Assembly: GCF_018555455.1 (NCBI RefSeq)
Contig: NZ_JAFEJU010000008.1
Coordinates: forward strand, 1-64,000
Length of the DNA: 64,000 nucleotides
Source: Bifidobacterium colobi
GTDB taxonomy: Bacteria; Actinomycetota; Actinomycetes; Actinomycetales; Bifidobacteriaceae
Direction: 5' to 3'
The notes below the pieces were generated by a model that ran no database searches, was not told the origin of the DNA, and was given only the letters and a program-made list of their open reading frames with translations. The translations under genes were made by a program, and so were the position numbers. Within the stretch, counting starts at the first letter, position 1. Every line of letters starts with the position of its first letter. Below are positions 1 to 6,783 of this stretch, in pieces.

Positions 1-44
1 ACCCGTTGTTTCTAAGGAATGGCTTTATTCCAAGGTTTTGCAAA

Positions 45-93
45 ACCACACCATGGGTAGTTGACCACACCGTGGGTAGTGACCACACCGTGG
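45..93. repeat. Short tandem repeat, about 2.7 copies of 18-19 bp
   Basis: Three consecutive units begin with accacacc at 45, 64 and 82. The first two continue into tgggtagt and the third is truncated after 12 bases. The repeat lies in the 216 bases downstream of the ispH stop codon, where I see no gene. Function unknown. Confidence 0.6.
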
Positions 94-157
94 AGATTAG
101 TGGAGGATTAATGCCATGTAGGTTGCCGGCGGGGCTACCGGCGGCGAAGCTCCGCGG

Positions 158-237
158 GCTGAGCCGTAAAGCAGAGAGCCCTGTGGGCTCTCTGTAGGCA
201 ACCTTCGCGAGCCTAACTAGGCTCGCGAAGGTTGCCT
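158..237. repeat. Palindromic repeat element at the 3' end of ispH
   Basis: The element holds two perfect hairpins: a 10-bp stem at 172-181/185-194 with a 3-base loop, and a 20-bp stem at 196-215/218-237 with a 2-base loop. It opens with gctgagccgt and carries taggc directly after the first hairpin. The same frame surrounds the hairpin at 16093-16115, so I infer one dispersed family. The larger palindrome contains the ispH stop codon and supplies the last residues of IspH (RQPSRA). No T-run follows on either strand, so a classical terminator is not obvious. Confidence 0.6.
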
Positions 238-1218
238 GCGAAGTTCCGCGGGCAACACAAAGTGCATGTTCTCCTTAATCGTCTCCACGGATTTCATACC
301 GGTGAATCCGCGATCTTGCAGCGCAGCAATCACACCGGAGACCAATTCGTCCGGCACCGACGCACCGGAGGAAACGCCAACGGATTCCACGCCGTCGAAC
401 CATGCGGGCTCAAGCTCGTTGGCATCATCCACGCGATATGCCGTGCCGCGATCACCGAGTCCTTCCTGCGCCACTTCCATGAGCCGCACGGAGTTCGAGG
501 AGTTCGCGGAACCGACGATCACCACGCAATCGGATTGCTGCGCCACGAGTTTCACCGCCGCTTGCCTGTTCGATGTGGCGTAGCAGATGTCCGAGCTCGG
601 CGGCTCTTCAATCCAAGGGAATCGGGCTTTCAATGCGGCGATGGTTCCTGCCGTCTCATCCACGCTCAACGTGGTCTGCGAGAGCAATACCAGCTTGGTT
701 TCGGGCGTGAAGTCCAATGTCGCTACATCGTCCGCGTGCTCAATCAGATGCACATGCTCGGGGCTCTCCCCCACTACGCCAACGGCTTCATCATGCCCTT
801 TATGGCCAATATAGATAATCTCATAGCCCTCACGCACGAAGCGCAGCACCTCACGATGCACCTTGCCCACCAGCGGGCAAGTGGCATCCACCACATGCAT
901 ACCGCGACGCTTGGCCTCGTCTTTCACCGAAGGCGAAACGCCATGTGCGGAAAACACCACCGGAATACCTGCTTGCGCGGCAGCATCCGGAATCTCACTC
1001 AATTCCTGAACGAACACCGCACCCTGCGAAGCCAGATCCTCAACCACGTGCTTGTTATGCACAATCTGTCGGCGCACATAGACGGGAGGCAGACCATCCT
1101 CACGTACCAGTTTGCCGGACTTTTGCGCGGCCTTCAGAATCGTCTGCACGGTAAGAATCGCACGATCGACTCCGGCGCAGAATCCTCGGGGATCGGCCAG
1201 CACCACACACTTGGTCAT
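217..1218 (-). CDS. ispH: 4-hydroxy-3-methylbut-2-enyl diphosphate reductase (IspH/LytB)
   Basis: This is the last enzyme of the methylerythritol phosphate pathway. It reduces HMBPP to IPP and DMAPP with a [4Fe-4S] cluster in the cytoplasm. The 333-residue protein keeps the three cluster cysteines at about residues 14 (GFCAGV), 114 (DATCPLV) and 212 (DICYATSN), and the AHG motif near 91. The start is the ATG at 1218, preceded by AAAGGAG. An in-frame ATG at 1293 would add 25 residues without family features. The C-terminus runs into a palindromic repeat, so the final six residues appear to come from that element. The gene stands alone, divergent from the aldose epimerase gene. Confidence 0.95.
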   Translation of the reverse strand: MTKCVVLADPRGFCAGVDRAILTVQTILKAAQKSGKLVREDGLPPVYVRRQIVHNKHVVEDLASQGAVFVQELSEIPDAAAQAGIPVVFSAHGVSPSVKDEAKRRGMHVVDATCPLVGKVHREVLRFVREGYEIIYIGHKGHDEAVGVVGESPEHVHLIEHADDVATLDFTPETKLVLLSQTTLSVDETAGTIAALKARFPWIEEPPSSDICYATSNRQAAVKLVAQQSDCVVIVGSANSSNSVRLMEVAQEGLGDRGTAYRVDDANELEPAWFDGVESVGVSSGASVPDELVSGVIAALQDRGFTGMKSVETIKENMHFVLPAELRRQPSRA

Positions 1219-1352
1219 TAAGGCTCCTTTAGTCGTACACACTGCGTACCAGTGTAAGGCAGGCACATGGCAACACCCATCGACTCTCGCCATACACGCG
1301 AATTCCGCGGACGCGCAGCAATGCTGGCAGCAAGAAACGCGCTACACTTGAC

Positions 1353-1375
1353 TGTTAGCGGTAACAATGGTTACC
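1353..1375 (+). promoter_or_regulatory. Candidate LacI-type operator(s) upstream of the aldose epimerase gene
   Basis: Two overlapping palindromes lie 35-57 bases before the start codon: TGTTAGCGGTAACA at 1353-1366 (5-bp arms) and GGTAACAATGGTTACC at 1360-1375 (6-bp arms). A TTGACT at 1348-1353 could be a -35 box, although the hexamer 17 bases on is a poor -10. The TGTTA...TAACA shape is typical of LacI-family operators, which often control sugar genes in bifidobacteria. The cognate regulator is not in the window. Confidence 0.5.
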
Positions 1376-1409
1376 GATCCAACGAACAACTCACTATGGG
1401 AGCGATTCC

Positions 1410-2357
1410 ATGACGAATACAACGCCGCGCACCGGTCAGCAGTACAGCATTTCCTATGGCGATTACGAAGCCGTAATCACCGAACTTGGCGCCACTATGC
1501 GCAAGGTGACCTACAAGGGCAAGAACGTGATTGTGCCGCTCGGCCCCGACGATCCGATCACCTGCTGCCATGGTCAGCTGCTGGTACCGTTCCCGAACCG
1601 TATCGCCGCAGGCACCTACGAGTTCGAAGGCAAGACCTACACGCTGCCGATTGACGAGCATGACCGCAACACCGCCATCCACGGTTACGGCTACCGCGCC
1701 TTCTGGAAGCTGGAATCCCTGACCGAAAACTCGGTGACCCAGTCCTGGCGCGCCCCGTTCCTGCTCGGCTACCCGTTCGCCATCAAGGTGTACGCCACGC
1801 ATGAACTCACCGAAGACGGTCTGAAGATTACCGTGACCGCCGAAAACTACGGTGATGTGGACGCCCCGTGGGCTCTGGCCATCCACCCGTGGCTGGACAA
1901 CGGCTTCAACGGCTACGGCGACGAAATCGACGGCCACAACGCCCAGTGCCACCTGACCGTCCCGGCCGCCACCCACGTCACCGTGGACGACAACCTGATT
2001 CCGACCGGCACCGAGCCTGTGGAAGGCACCAAGTACGATCTGAACGATAACCCGCTGCTGGTGAACCAGCCGTTTGATGACGCTTGGACCGATCTGAAGC
2101 GTGATGCCGATGGCTCCGTCACCGCAACCTTCACCCGCCCCGACGGCCTGGTGATCAAGGTCGGCGGCGACGAGACCGTCACCTCCTTCCAGGTGTGCAC
2201 TGGCACCGGTTTCCCGGCATTCCAGCACCCGGCCGGCACTGCTGTGGAACCGCAGACCGCATACGCCAACGCGTTCAACACCGGCAAGGATCTGATTGTA
2301 ATCAAGCCTGGCGAGTCCAGCACCACCAAGCTGTTCATCAAGGCAGAACAGCACTGA
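1410..2357 (+). CDS. Aldose 1-epimerase family protein (galactose mutarotase-like)
   Basis: The 315-residue protein belongs to the galactose mutarotase/aldose 1-epimerase family, which interconverts alpha and beta anomers of sugars. Visible family features are the PNRI segment near residue 63, the catalytic-histidine segment AIHGYG near 90, the IHPWLDNG segment near 154, and the C-terminal EPQTAYANAFN segment carrying the catalytic Glu. It resembles the YihR-like subgroup more than classical GalM. The ATG at 1410 follows GGGAG with 7-base spacing. The gene is monocistronic, has a LacI-like operator upstream and hairpins directly downstream. The exact sugar is unknown. Confidence 0.87.
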   Translation: MTNTTPRTGQQYSISYGDYEAVITELGATMRKVTYKGKNVIVPLGPDDPITCCHGQLLVPFPNRIAAGTYEFEGKTYTLPIDEHDRNTAIHGYGYRAFWKLESLTENSVTQSWRAPFLLGYPFAIKVYATHELTEDGLKITVTAENYGDVDAPWALAIHPWLDNGFNGYGDEIDGHNAQCHLTVPAATHVTVDDNLIPTGTEPVEGTKYDLNDNPLLVNQPFDDAWTDLKRDADGSVTATFTRPDGLVIKVGGDETVTSFQVCTGTGFPAFQHPAGTAVEPQTAYANAFNTGKDLIVIKPGESSTTKLFIKAEQH

Positions 2358-2371
2358 CCCATCAGCCTCAA

Positions 2372-2416
2372 TCGCATATGGCGCGGCTTATCAGCCCTAG
2401 CCATATGCGATAAGCC
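2372..2416 (+). terminator. Two interlocking hairpins after the epimerase gene
   Basis: An 11-bp inverted repeat (2372-2382/2400-2410) and an 8-bp inverted repeat (2385-2392/2409-2416) interleave, so the two stems are mutually exclusive or form a pseudoknot. The site begins 14 bases after the stop codon. No clear T-run follows. Probable terminator or mRNA 3' structure. Confidence 0.45.
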
Positions 2417-2460
2417 TTCGCGAGCTGCCACATCGCACGGAATCAACCATGACACACGTG

Positions 2461-2490
2461 TTGCGCATAGTCTGAGCGATGTGGCATAAT
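2461..2490 (+). promoter_or_regulatory. Promoter of the bL37 gene
   Basis: TTGCGC (2461-2466) and CATAAT (2485-2490) are separated by 18 bases and lie about 40 bases before the start codon of the small ribosomal protein gene. A strong AAAGGAG follows at 2517-2523. Confidence 0.55.
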
Positions 2491-2529
2491 TCCGAAGGCT
2501 TATTTTTTACTTCAGCAAAGGAGTCCATC

Positions 2530-2604
2530 ATGGGCATGCGCGGACGTAAGCGTAAGGATCGTCGTAAGAAGGCCGCTAACCACGGCAAGCGTCCTAACGC
2601 CTGA
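2530..2604 (+). CDS. Ribosomal protein bL37, 24 residues
   Basis: This tiny gene encodes MGMRGRKRKDRR followed by KKAANHGKRPNA. The arginine/lysine-rich start and the closing ANHGKRPNA match the actinobacterial large-subunit protein bL37, first seen in mycobacterial ribosome structures. Support comes from its own promoter (TTGCGC/CATAAT), an AAAGGAG site seven bases before the ATG, and a strong terminator 25 bases after the stop. About half of the residues are basic, as expected for an rRNA-binding peptide. It is too short for most gene finders. I recognise the family from memory and could not run a search. Confidence 0.85.
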   Translation: MGMRGRKRKDRRKKAANHGKRPNA

Positions 2605-2628
2605 TTCTTCGTTGTTCTTTGAACACAA

Positions 2629-2664
2629 GAAAGCCCCCGTCTGATTCGTCAGATGGGGGCTTTC
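2629..2664. terminator. Bidirectional rho-independent terminator
   Basis: A 16-bp stem (2629-2644/2649-2664, one G-T pair) has a TTCG loop and begins gaaagccccc, giving T-rich ends on both strands. It separates the rightward bL37 gene from the leftward sigma/anti-sigma operon that ends at 2673. Confidence 0.85.
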
Positions 2665-2672
2665 GCTATTGG

Positions 2673-3053
2673 CTACCGATCTTCGCCACAGCAGTGATCC
2701 AACGTGGCTTTCAGCTTGGACATCAGGCATTCAGGCGCCACATCCGGACGCAAATACGCACGGAGCGCGGCAATCAACGCCTGTTCACGGGCATCACAAC
2801 AGGTTGAAGGGTCGAAGCACTCCCCCTCAACAAACTGCTGCTGCGCCGTTATGTCTGCCTCACGTACACCTTCGTGCGCATCTGCCTCGCGCGCAGCCTC
2901 AACCCTGTTACGACAGTCACATGATCCGGCATCGTCAGCAGCACAGCATTGACGCGTGGTGATATGCACTTCCGTCCGGCTCACCACACCATCCGCGCTT
3001 GTACTGGTGATGGAGATATGACGCGTCTGCTCCACACTTCGCTCGTTCATCAA
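2673..3053 (-). CDS. Cysteine-rich protein, probable redox anti-sigma factor (RsrA/RshA-like)
   Basis: The 126-residue protein overlaps the sigma factor gene by four bases (ATGA), the usual layout of a sigma factor and its cognate anti-sigma factor. It contains nine cysteines, mostly in the middle and C-terminal part (QCCAADD, SCDC, ECFDPSTCCD, ECLMSKL, DHCC). The segment from about residue 92 (ALIAALRAYL...ECLMSKLKATLDHCC) has the spacing of zinc-binding anti-sigma factors of the RsrA/RshA type, but the canonical HxxxCxxC is not visible and only DHCC is present. The N-terminus (HISITSTSADGVVSRTEVHI) is unlike RsrA. The anti-sigma role is inferred from position and cysteine content. Confidence 0.6.
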   Translation of the reverse strand: MMNERSVEQTRHISITSTSADGVVSRTEVHITTRQCCAADDAGSCDCRNRVEAAREADAHEGVREADITAQQQFVEGECFDPSTCCDAREQALIAALRAYLRPDVAPECLMSKLKATLDHCCGEDR

Positions 3054-3793
3054 ATCTCCTTTCCAACAGTTCCATTATGGCTGGTTTTGGCGGCTTGCCC
3101 AACGTTTTTCGCTGACTTCGCGGATGGTGAACCTGCGGTCTTTCCCGCAGTATCTGCACCATACCCCCGCTCACGCGCATAGGATGCCAGCTCACGTTTG
3201 AGCTGGGCGCGTGCACGATTCAATCGACTCATCACCGTACCGATTTTCACGCCCTGTTCGTCGGCCACCTGCTGGTATGACTTGCCGTCAATCGCCGCAT
3301 CGATGAACACCTGTCGGCGTTCGGGAGGCAGTTTGGCGAGCGCCGCCATGATCTCCTGCGGCGCGAACGCGTCCAAATACTCCTCTTCGGCGGATTTCAG
3401 CCCATCTGAGGAGTGTTCGGCAGCATCGTAGATATCCCAGTCGTCGTATTCACCGGTGGAATCATTGGCGCGCTGCGGCCTGCGCTTCGCCTTGGCGTAC
3501 TGATTGAAGTAGGCGTTGCGCTCGATGGTGGTCATCCACGCCTCGAAATTCGACCCCTGCTGGAATGTGTCGAAGGCCTTGAACCCACGCTCGAACGTAT
3601 CTTGCACCAGGTCCTGCGCATCATCAGGATTATTGGTAAGCCTCATGGCCTGTCGATACAGCGCGTTGACGGCGGGCATGGCGAGCTTCTCGAATCGTTG
3701 ACGCTTCTGTGCCATGCTCTCCCCCGGAGCAGCCCCGCCATCATGCGTCTGGGCTTGTGCAGTTACTTGGTTCGTTGTCGTCACGTTGCTCAT
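3050..3793 (-). CDS. sigH: ECF RNA polymerase sigma factor, SigH/SigR type
   Basis: This is a group IV (ECF) sigma factor that directs RNA polymerase to stress promoters; SigH/SigR relatives answer thiol-oxidative and heat stress. Region 2 is seen as AVNALYRQAMRLTNN..DAQDLVQDTFERGFKAF and continues with the promoter-melting segment ending NAYFNQYAKAKRRP. Region 4 is seen as ALAKLPPERRQVF...GKSYQQVADEQGVKIGTVMSRLNRARAQL. The cysteine-rich gene overlapping its 3' end supports redox control. I took the ATG at 3793 (247 residues). The ATG at 3715 (MAQKRQRF) has a better but close GGGGGAG and is a real alternative. The C-terminal 40 residues are an extra Lys/Ala-rich tail. Confidence 0.88.
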   Translation of the reverse strand: MSNVTTTNQVTAQAQTHDGGAAPGESMAQKRQRFEKLAMPAVNALYRQAMRLTNNPDDAQDLVQDTFERGFKAFDTFQQGSNFEAWMTTIERNAYFNQYAKAKRRPQRANDSTGEYDDWDIYDAAEHSSDGLKSAEEEYLDAFAPQEIMAALAKLPPERRQVFIDAAIDGKSYQQVADEQGVKIGTVMSRLNRARAQLKRELASYARERGYGADTAGKTAGSPSAKSAKNVGQAAKTSHNGTVGKEI

Positions 3794-3899
3794 TCTAGCC
3801 AATTCGTGTGCGTATATGGTGGCTGGTGCCATCCATGACATCTCCATGCCACAACGCCCTGTAGAATGACTTTCGGTAAGAAACAGGAGAAATGATTTT

Positions 3900-5504
3900 A
3901 TGGCTCTGACTTTGGATTCGGCGGCTCGCCTGCTCAAACAGCATCATCTGCTACGGGAGATCATCGCCGGCGAGCGCTGGACTCTTGACCCCACCGAAAT
4001 CGCACGGCATGATCAGCCGTTCGGCAGTATTACGTACGACACGCGAGAAGTAGTCGACGGTACGTTGCTGTTCTGCAAAGGCAACTTCAAGGCTTCATTC
4101 CTCAATGGCATTGATGATCGTGGCCTTGCCGCCTATGTTGCGCAAACCGATTATTCCGCCGAAACCAATGCACCGGGATTGATTGTCAATGATGTGCGCA
4201 AAGCCATGAGTCTGCTTGCCGCCGAGTTCTTCGACCGTCCGCAGGATAAGCTCACGGTGATTGGCATCACCGGTACCAAGGGCAAAACCACCACCGCTTA
4301 TTTCACACAGGCCGTGCTCAATGCCTATTCCGATGGCAAGTGCGCATTGTTCTCCTCAGTGGACAATTGTCTGGATGGCCATACCTATGTCGAATCGGCA
4401 CTGACCACCCCGGAAAGCCTCGATGCCTTCCGCATGATGCATGAGGCCGCCAGCAATGGCATGCGGTACCTGGTCATGGAAGTATCGTCGCAGGCGTACA
4501 AGGTCAATCGTGTCTACGGGCTTACGTTCGATGTGGCGGCGTTCCTCAACATCTCCCCCGACCACATCAGCCCCATCGAACATCCAACGTTCGAAGATTA
4601 TCTGTATTGCAAGCGACAGATCACTGATAACTGCAAGACGTTGGTCCTTGGCACTGACTGCGACCATGCCGATCTGATTCGCGAGGATGCTCGCGCCGCA
4701 CAGGTGCCGGTCGTTACGTTCGCACTGCGTAATGGTGGCACTGGCAATGGTGGCACTGGCAGCAGCGATGGCGTTGCCGCACAGGACAGTGATTTCGTGG
4801 CGCTTCCCGACCCAAACAACGCTGCGCAGTTCATCTTCCGCGAGCATGGCAAGGCTATTGGCGACTTCTCCTTGGAACTTGAGGGCGGTTTCAACGCCGC
4901 CAATGCGGCCACCGCCATCGCTTTGGCTCGCGAGGCTGGCGTGCCTGAGGACTCCCCTGCGTTCGCCGCACTGGAGCATGTGCGCATTTCCGGACGCATG
5001 GAGCATTTCCAGAACGCCGATGGATCGATTGTGGCGTACGTGGATTACGCACATAACTTCGTAAGCACGCGTACACTGATTGATTTCGTCTCGCATAAGT
5101 ATGCCGACCGTAAACCCTACATCATCGTGGTCACCGGTTCCGTGGGCGATAAAGCCGTGGATCGACGCGAAGGCATCATCAATGGCGCGCAGGAGAAAGC
5201 CAACCGTATCATCCTGACTTCCGAAGATACCGTCAAGGAACCAATGCTCGATATCCTCAACGAGATGCGCGGGTATATCACCAATCCCAACGTGTCCAGC
5301 GACATCATTCTCGATCGCGCCAAGGCCATCGAACAGGCTGAAGCGGAGGCCGAACAGTTGGCGGCACAAGGGCGCATGACCGTGCTGTTGGTCATCGGCA
5401 AGGGCGAGGAACAGTGGATCAAGGTGGAAGGCAAGCATGCGCCGTACGAGGGTGATGGCCATGTGATCCGCCGTCTGTTCGGCATCGCGCAGCCAAATGA
5501 TTAA
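3900..5504 (+). CDS. murE: UDP-N-acetylmuramoyl-dipeptide amino-acid ligase (MurE), stand-alone copy
   Basis: The protein adds the third amino acid to UDP-MurNAc-L-Ala-D-Glu in peptidoglycan synthesis. Its 534 residues include the complete Mur-ligase plan: substrate domain (SITYDTREV near 44), ATP loop GITGTKGKTTT at 122-132, the MEVSSQAY segment, NISPDHIS, the carbamylated-lysine region (YLYCKRQITD), and the C-terminal VVTGSVGDK...DRREG domain. The DNPR motif of diaminopimelate enzymes is absent and the aligned segment reads SEDT before VKEP. This fits a Lys/Orn-type wall, as known for bifidobacteria. A Gly-rich NGGTGNGGTG insertion lies near residue 280. It is divergent from sigH and faces the FemAB-type gene. 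It is the only ATP-competent MurE in the window. Confidence 0.9.
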   Translation: MALTLDSAARLLKQHHLLREIIAGERWTLDPTEIARHDQPFGSITYDTREVVDGTLLFCKGNFKASFLNGIDDRGLAAYVAQTDYSAETNAPGLIVNDVRKAMSLLAAEFFDRPQDKLTVIGITGTKGKTTTAYFTQAVLNAYSDGKCALFSSVDNCLDGHTYVESALTTPESLDAFRMMHEAASNGMRYLVMEVSSQAYKVNRVYGLTFDVAAFLNISPDHISPIEHPTFEDYLYCKRQITDNCKTLVLGTDCDHADLIREDARAAQVPVVTFALRNGGTGNGGTGSSDGVAAQDSDFVALPDPNNAAQFIFREHGKAIGDFSLELEGGFNAANAATAIALAREAGVPEDSPAFAALEHVRISGRMEHFQNADGSIVAYVDYAHNFVSTRTLIDFVSHKYADRKPYIIVVTGSVGDKAVDRREGIINGAQEKANRIILTSEDTVKEPMLDILNEMRGYITNPNVSSDIILDRAKAIEQAEAEAEQLAAQGRMTVLLVIGKGEEQWIKVEGKHAPYEGDGHVIRRLFGIAQPND

Positions 5505-5558
5505 ACACGGCTCGGCATGCCCGGTACGAGCAATGAGAGCTATGGTAATCGGGCATCC

Positions 5559-5610
5559 TATGAGTAAGGGCGTTTGACGAATGCCAATCCGTCAAACGCC
5601 CTTACTCATA
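5559..5610. terminator. Bidirectional terminator between murE and the FemAB gene
   Basis: A perfect 21-bp stem (5559-5579/5590-5610) with a 10-base loop lies between two convergent genes. It can end transcription from both sides, although T-runs are short. Confidence 0.8.
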
Positions 5611-5652
5611 CATTTCAACGTGCAACTCGCGCATACACGCTACATAGCATGT

Positions 5653-6621
5653 CTACTTATGCAGACGCGCACGAATCTTCAACGCCGTATTCCACAGGTG
5701 GTACCAGTGGCTCAGCGGCTTATCGTAGGTGCCCACCCAGTAGGTCGGCTCATTAGCGAACAGCATCTTGAAATCACTGATTCCATCGTTCAGCAGACCA
5801 TTGAGGTCGTACAGCACCGCGCCCTTTTCCTTGGCAGCAAGAATCGCCGTCCACTTGAGCAGGTAGTTGGCGCGCAAGGTCTTGCCCTCATCGTTCACAC
5901 CACCCCACAGTTCGAACGCCGTGCCATTGGTGGAGGTGATGTTCCACAGGAAGGATAGAATACGGCCTTCATGCTCGGCGACAAACAGCTGTCCCACATC
6001 GCCGAAGAGATCAAACGCAGCGCGATAATACTCATCAGGATGCAGCGGGAAGTTGTCGTTGGCTGCAGTGTCGTGGTAGATAGCCAGCAACGCATCCAAA
6101 TCACCTTCAACGGCGGGACGACACACTACCCCGTTGCGGCCTGCCTTACGAATGTATTGGCGGGCTTTCTTCGAATGCAGGTTTTTCAGAATCGTATCCT
6201 CGTCAGGAGTCAGATCGATGGCCGCGGTTTTGGCAAGCATGATGTACTTGCCCTTAACCCATGAATCACTCAGATTCAATGATTCCACAGCTGGATCGAT
6301 TTTCAGGCTCACCGAAGCAGCATGTTGCTTGCACCATTCCGCGCATGCATCAGCCACCTTGCCGAGTTGTGCGTCATCATTCGCGAAAGGCCCGCGCGGG
6401 GCATAGGAGATGGCATGAAATGGCCATGGCAAATCACGCACAAGAATCTGAGCTCCGCCGATGATGGCACCATCTTCCTTGACCGCAATGCGATGAGCCG
6501 TCCACGGGCCGGTGGATGCCTTCAGCTCGCCCCACTGCCACAGCTGCAGCGGATGACCATGACGCTCCTCAACCAACGCATTCCAGTCAGCTTGATTCTG
6601 AATTTCAACTGTTTCTTGCAT
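5653..6621 (-). CDS. FemAB/MurM-family aminoacyltransferase (peptidoglycan bridge)
   Basis: The 322-residue protein belongs to the FemX/FemAB/MurM family of double-GNAT enzymes. These use aminoacyl-tRNA to attach residues to the side chain of the third amino acid of lipid II. Family features are the LQLWQWGELK opening near residue 27, SYAPRGPF near 92, the LHSKKARQYIRKAGRNGV basic segment near 147, and AFELWGGVNDEG...LRANYLLKW near 232. GGGAG precedes the ATG at 6621. Its location next to a Lys/Orn-type murE supports a role in the interpeptide bridge. Which residue it adds cannot be told from sequence. It follows smc after 162 bases. Confidence 0.85.
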   Translation of the reverse strand: MQETVEIQNQADWNALVEERHGHPLQLWQWGELKASTGPWTAHRIAVKEDGAIIGGAQILVRDLPWPFHAISYAPRGPFANDDAQLGKVADACAEWCKQHAASVSLKIDPAVESLNLSDSWVKGKYIMLAKTAAIDLTPDEDTILKNLHSKKARQYIRKAGRNGVVCRPAVEGDLDALLAIYHDTAANDNFPLHPDEYYRAAFDLFGDVGQLFVAEHEGRILSFLWNITSTNGTAFELWGGVNDEGKTLRANYLLKWTAILAAKEKGAVLYDLNGLLNDGISDFKMLFANEPTYWVGTYDKPLSHWYHLWNTALKIRARLHK

Positions 6622-6783
6622 ACTGCTCCCAATTCAGTTCTTTCGCATTGCTGTACGCATAGTGTAGTGCGCCACGCATACCAGTGCGTCACAATGACCG
6701 TCGACACATACGAATCCCTTGCAATACCTTACGAATATCGCAAAGCCACTGCATTCACTGCCACTTGTATTTCAGCGCCGCTA

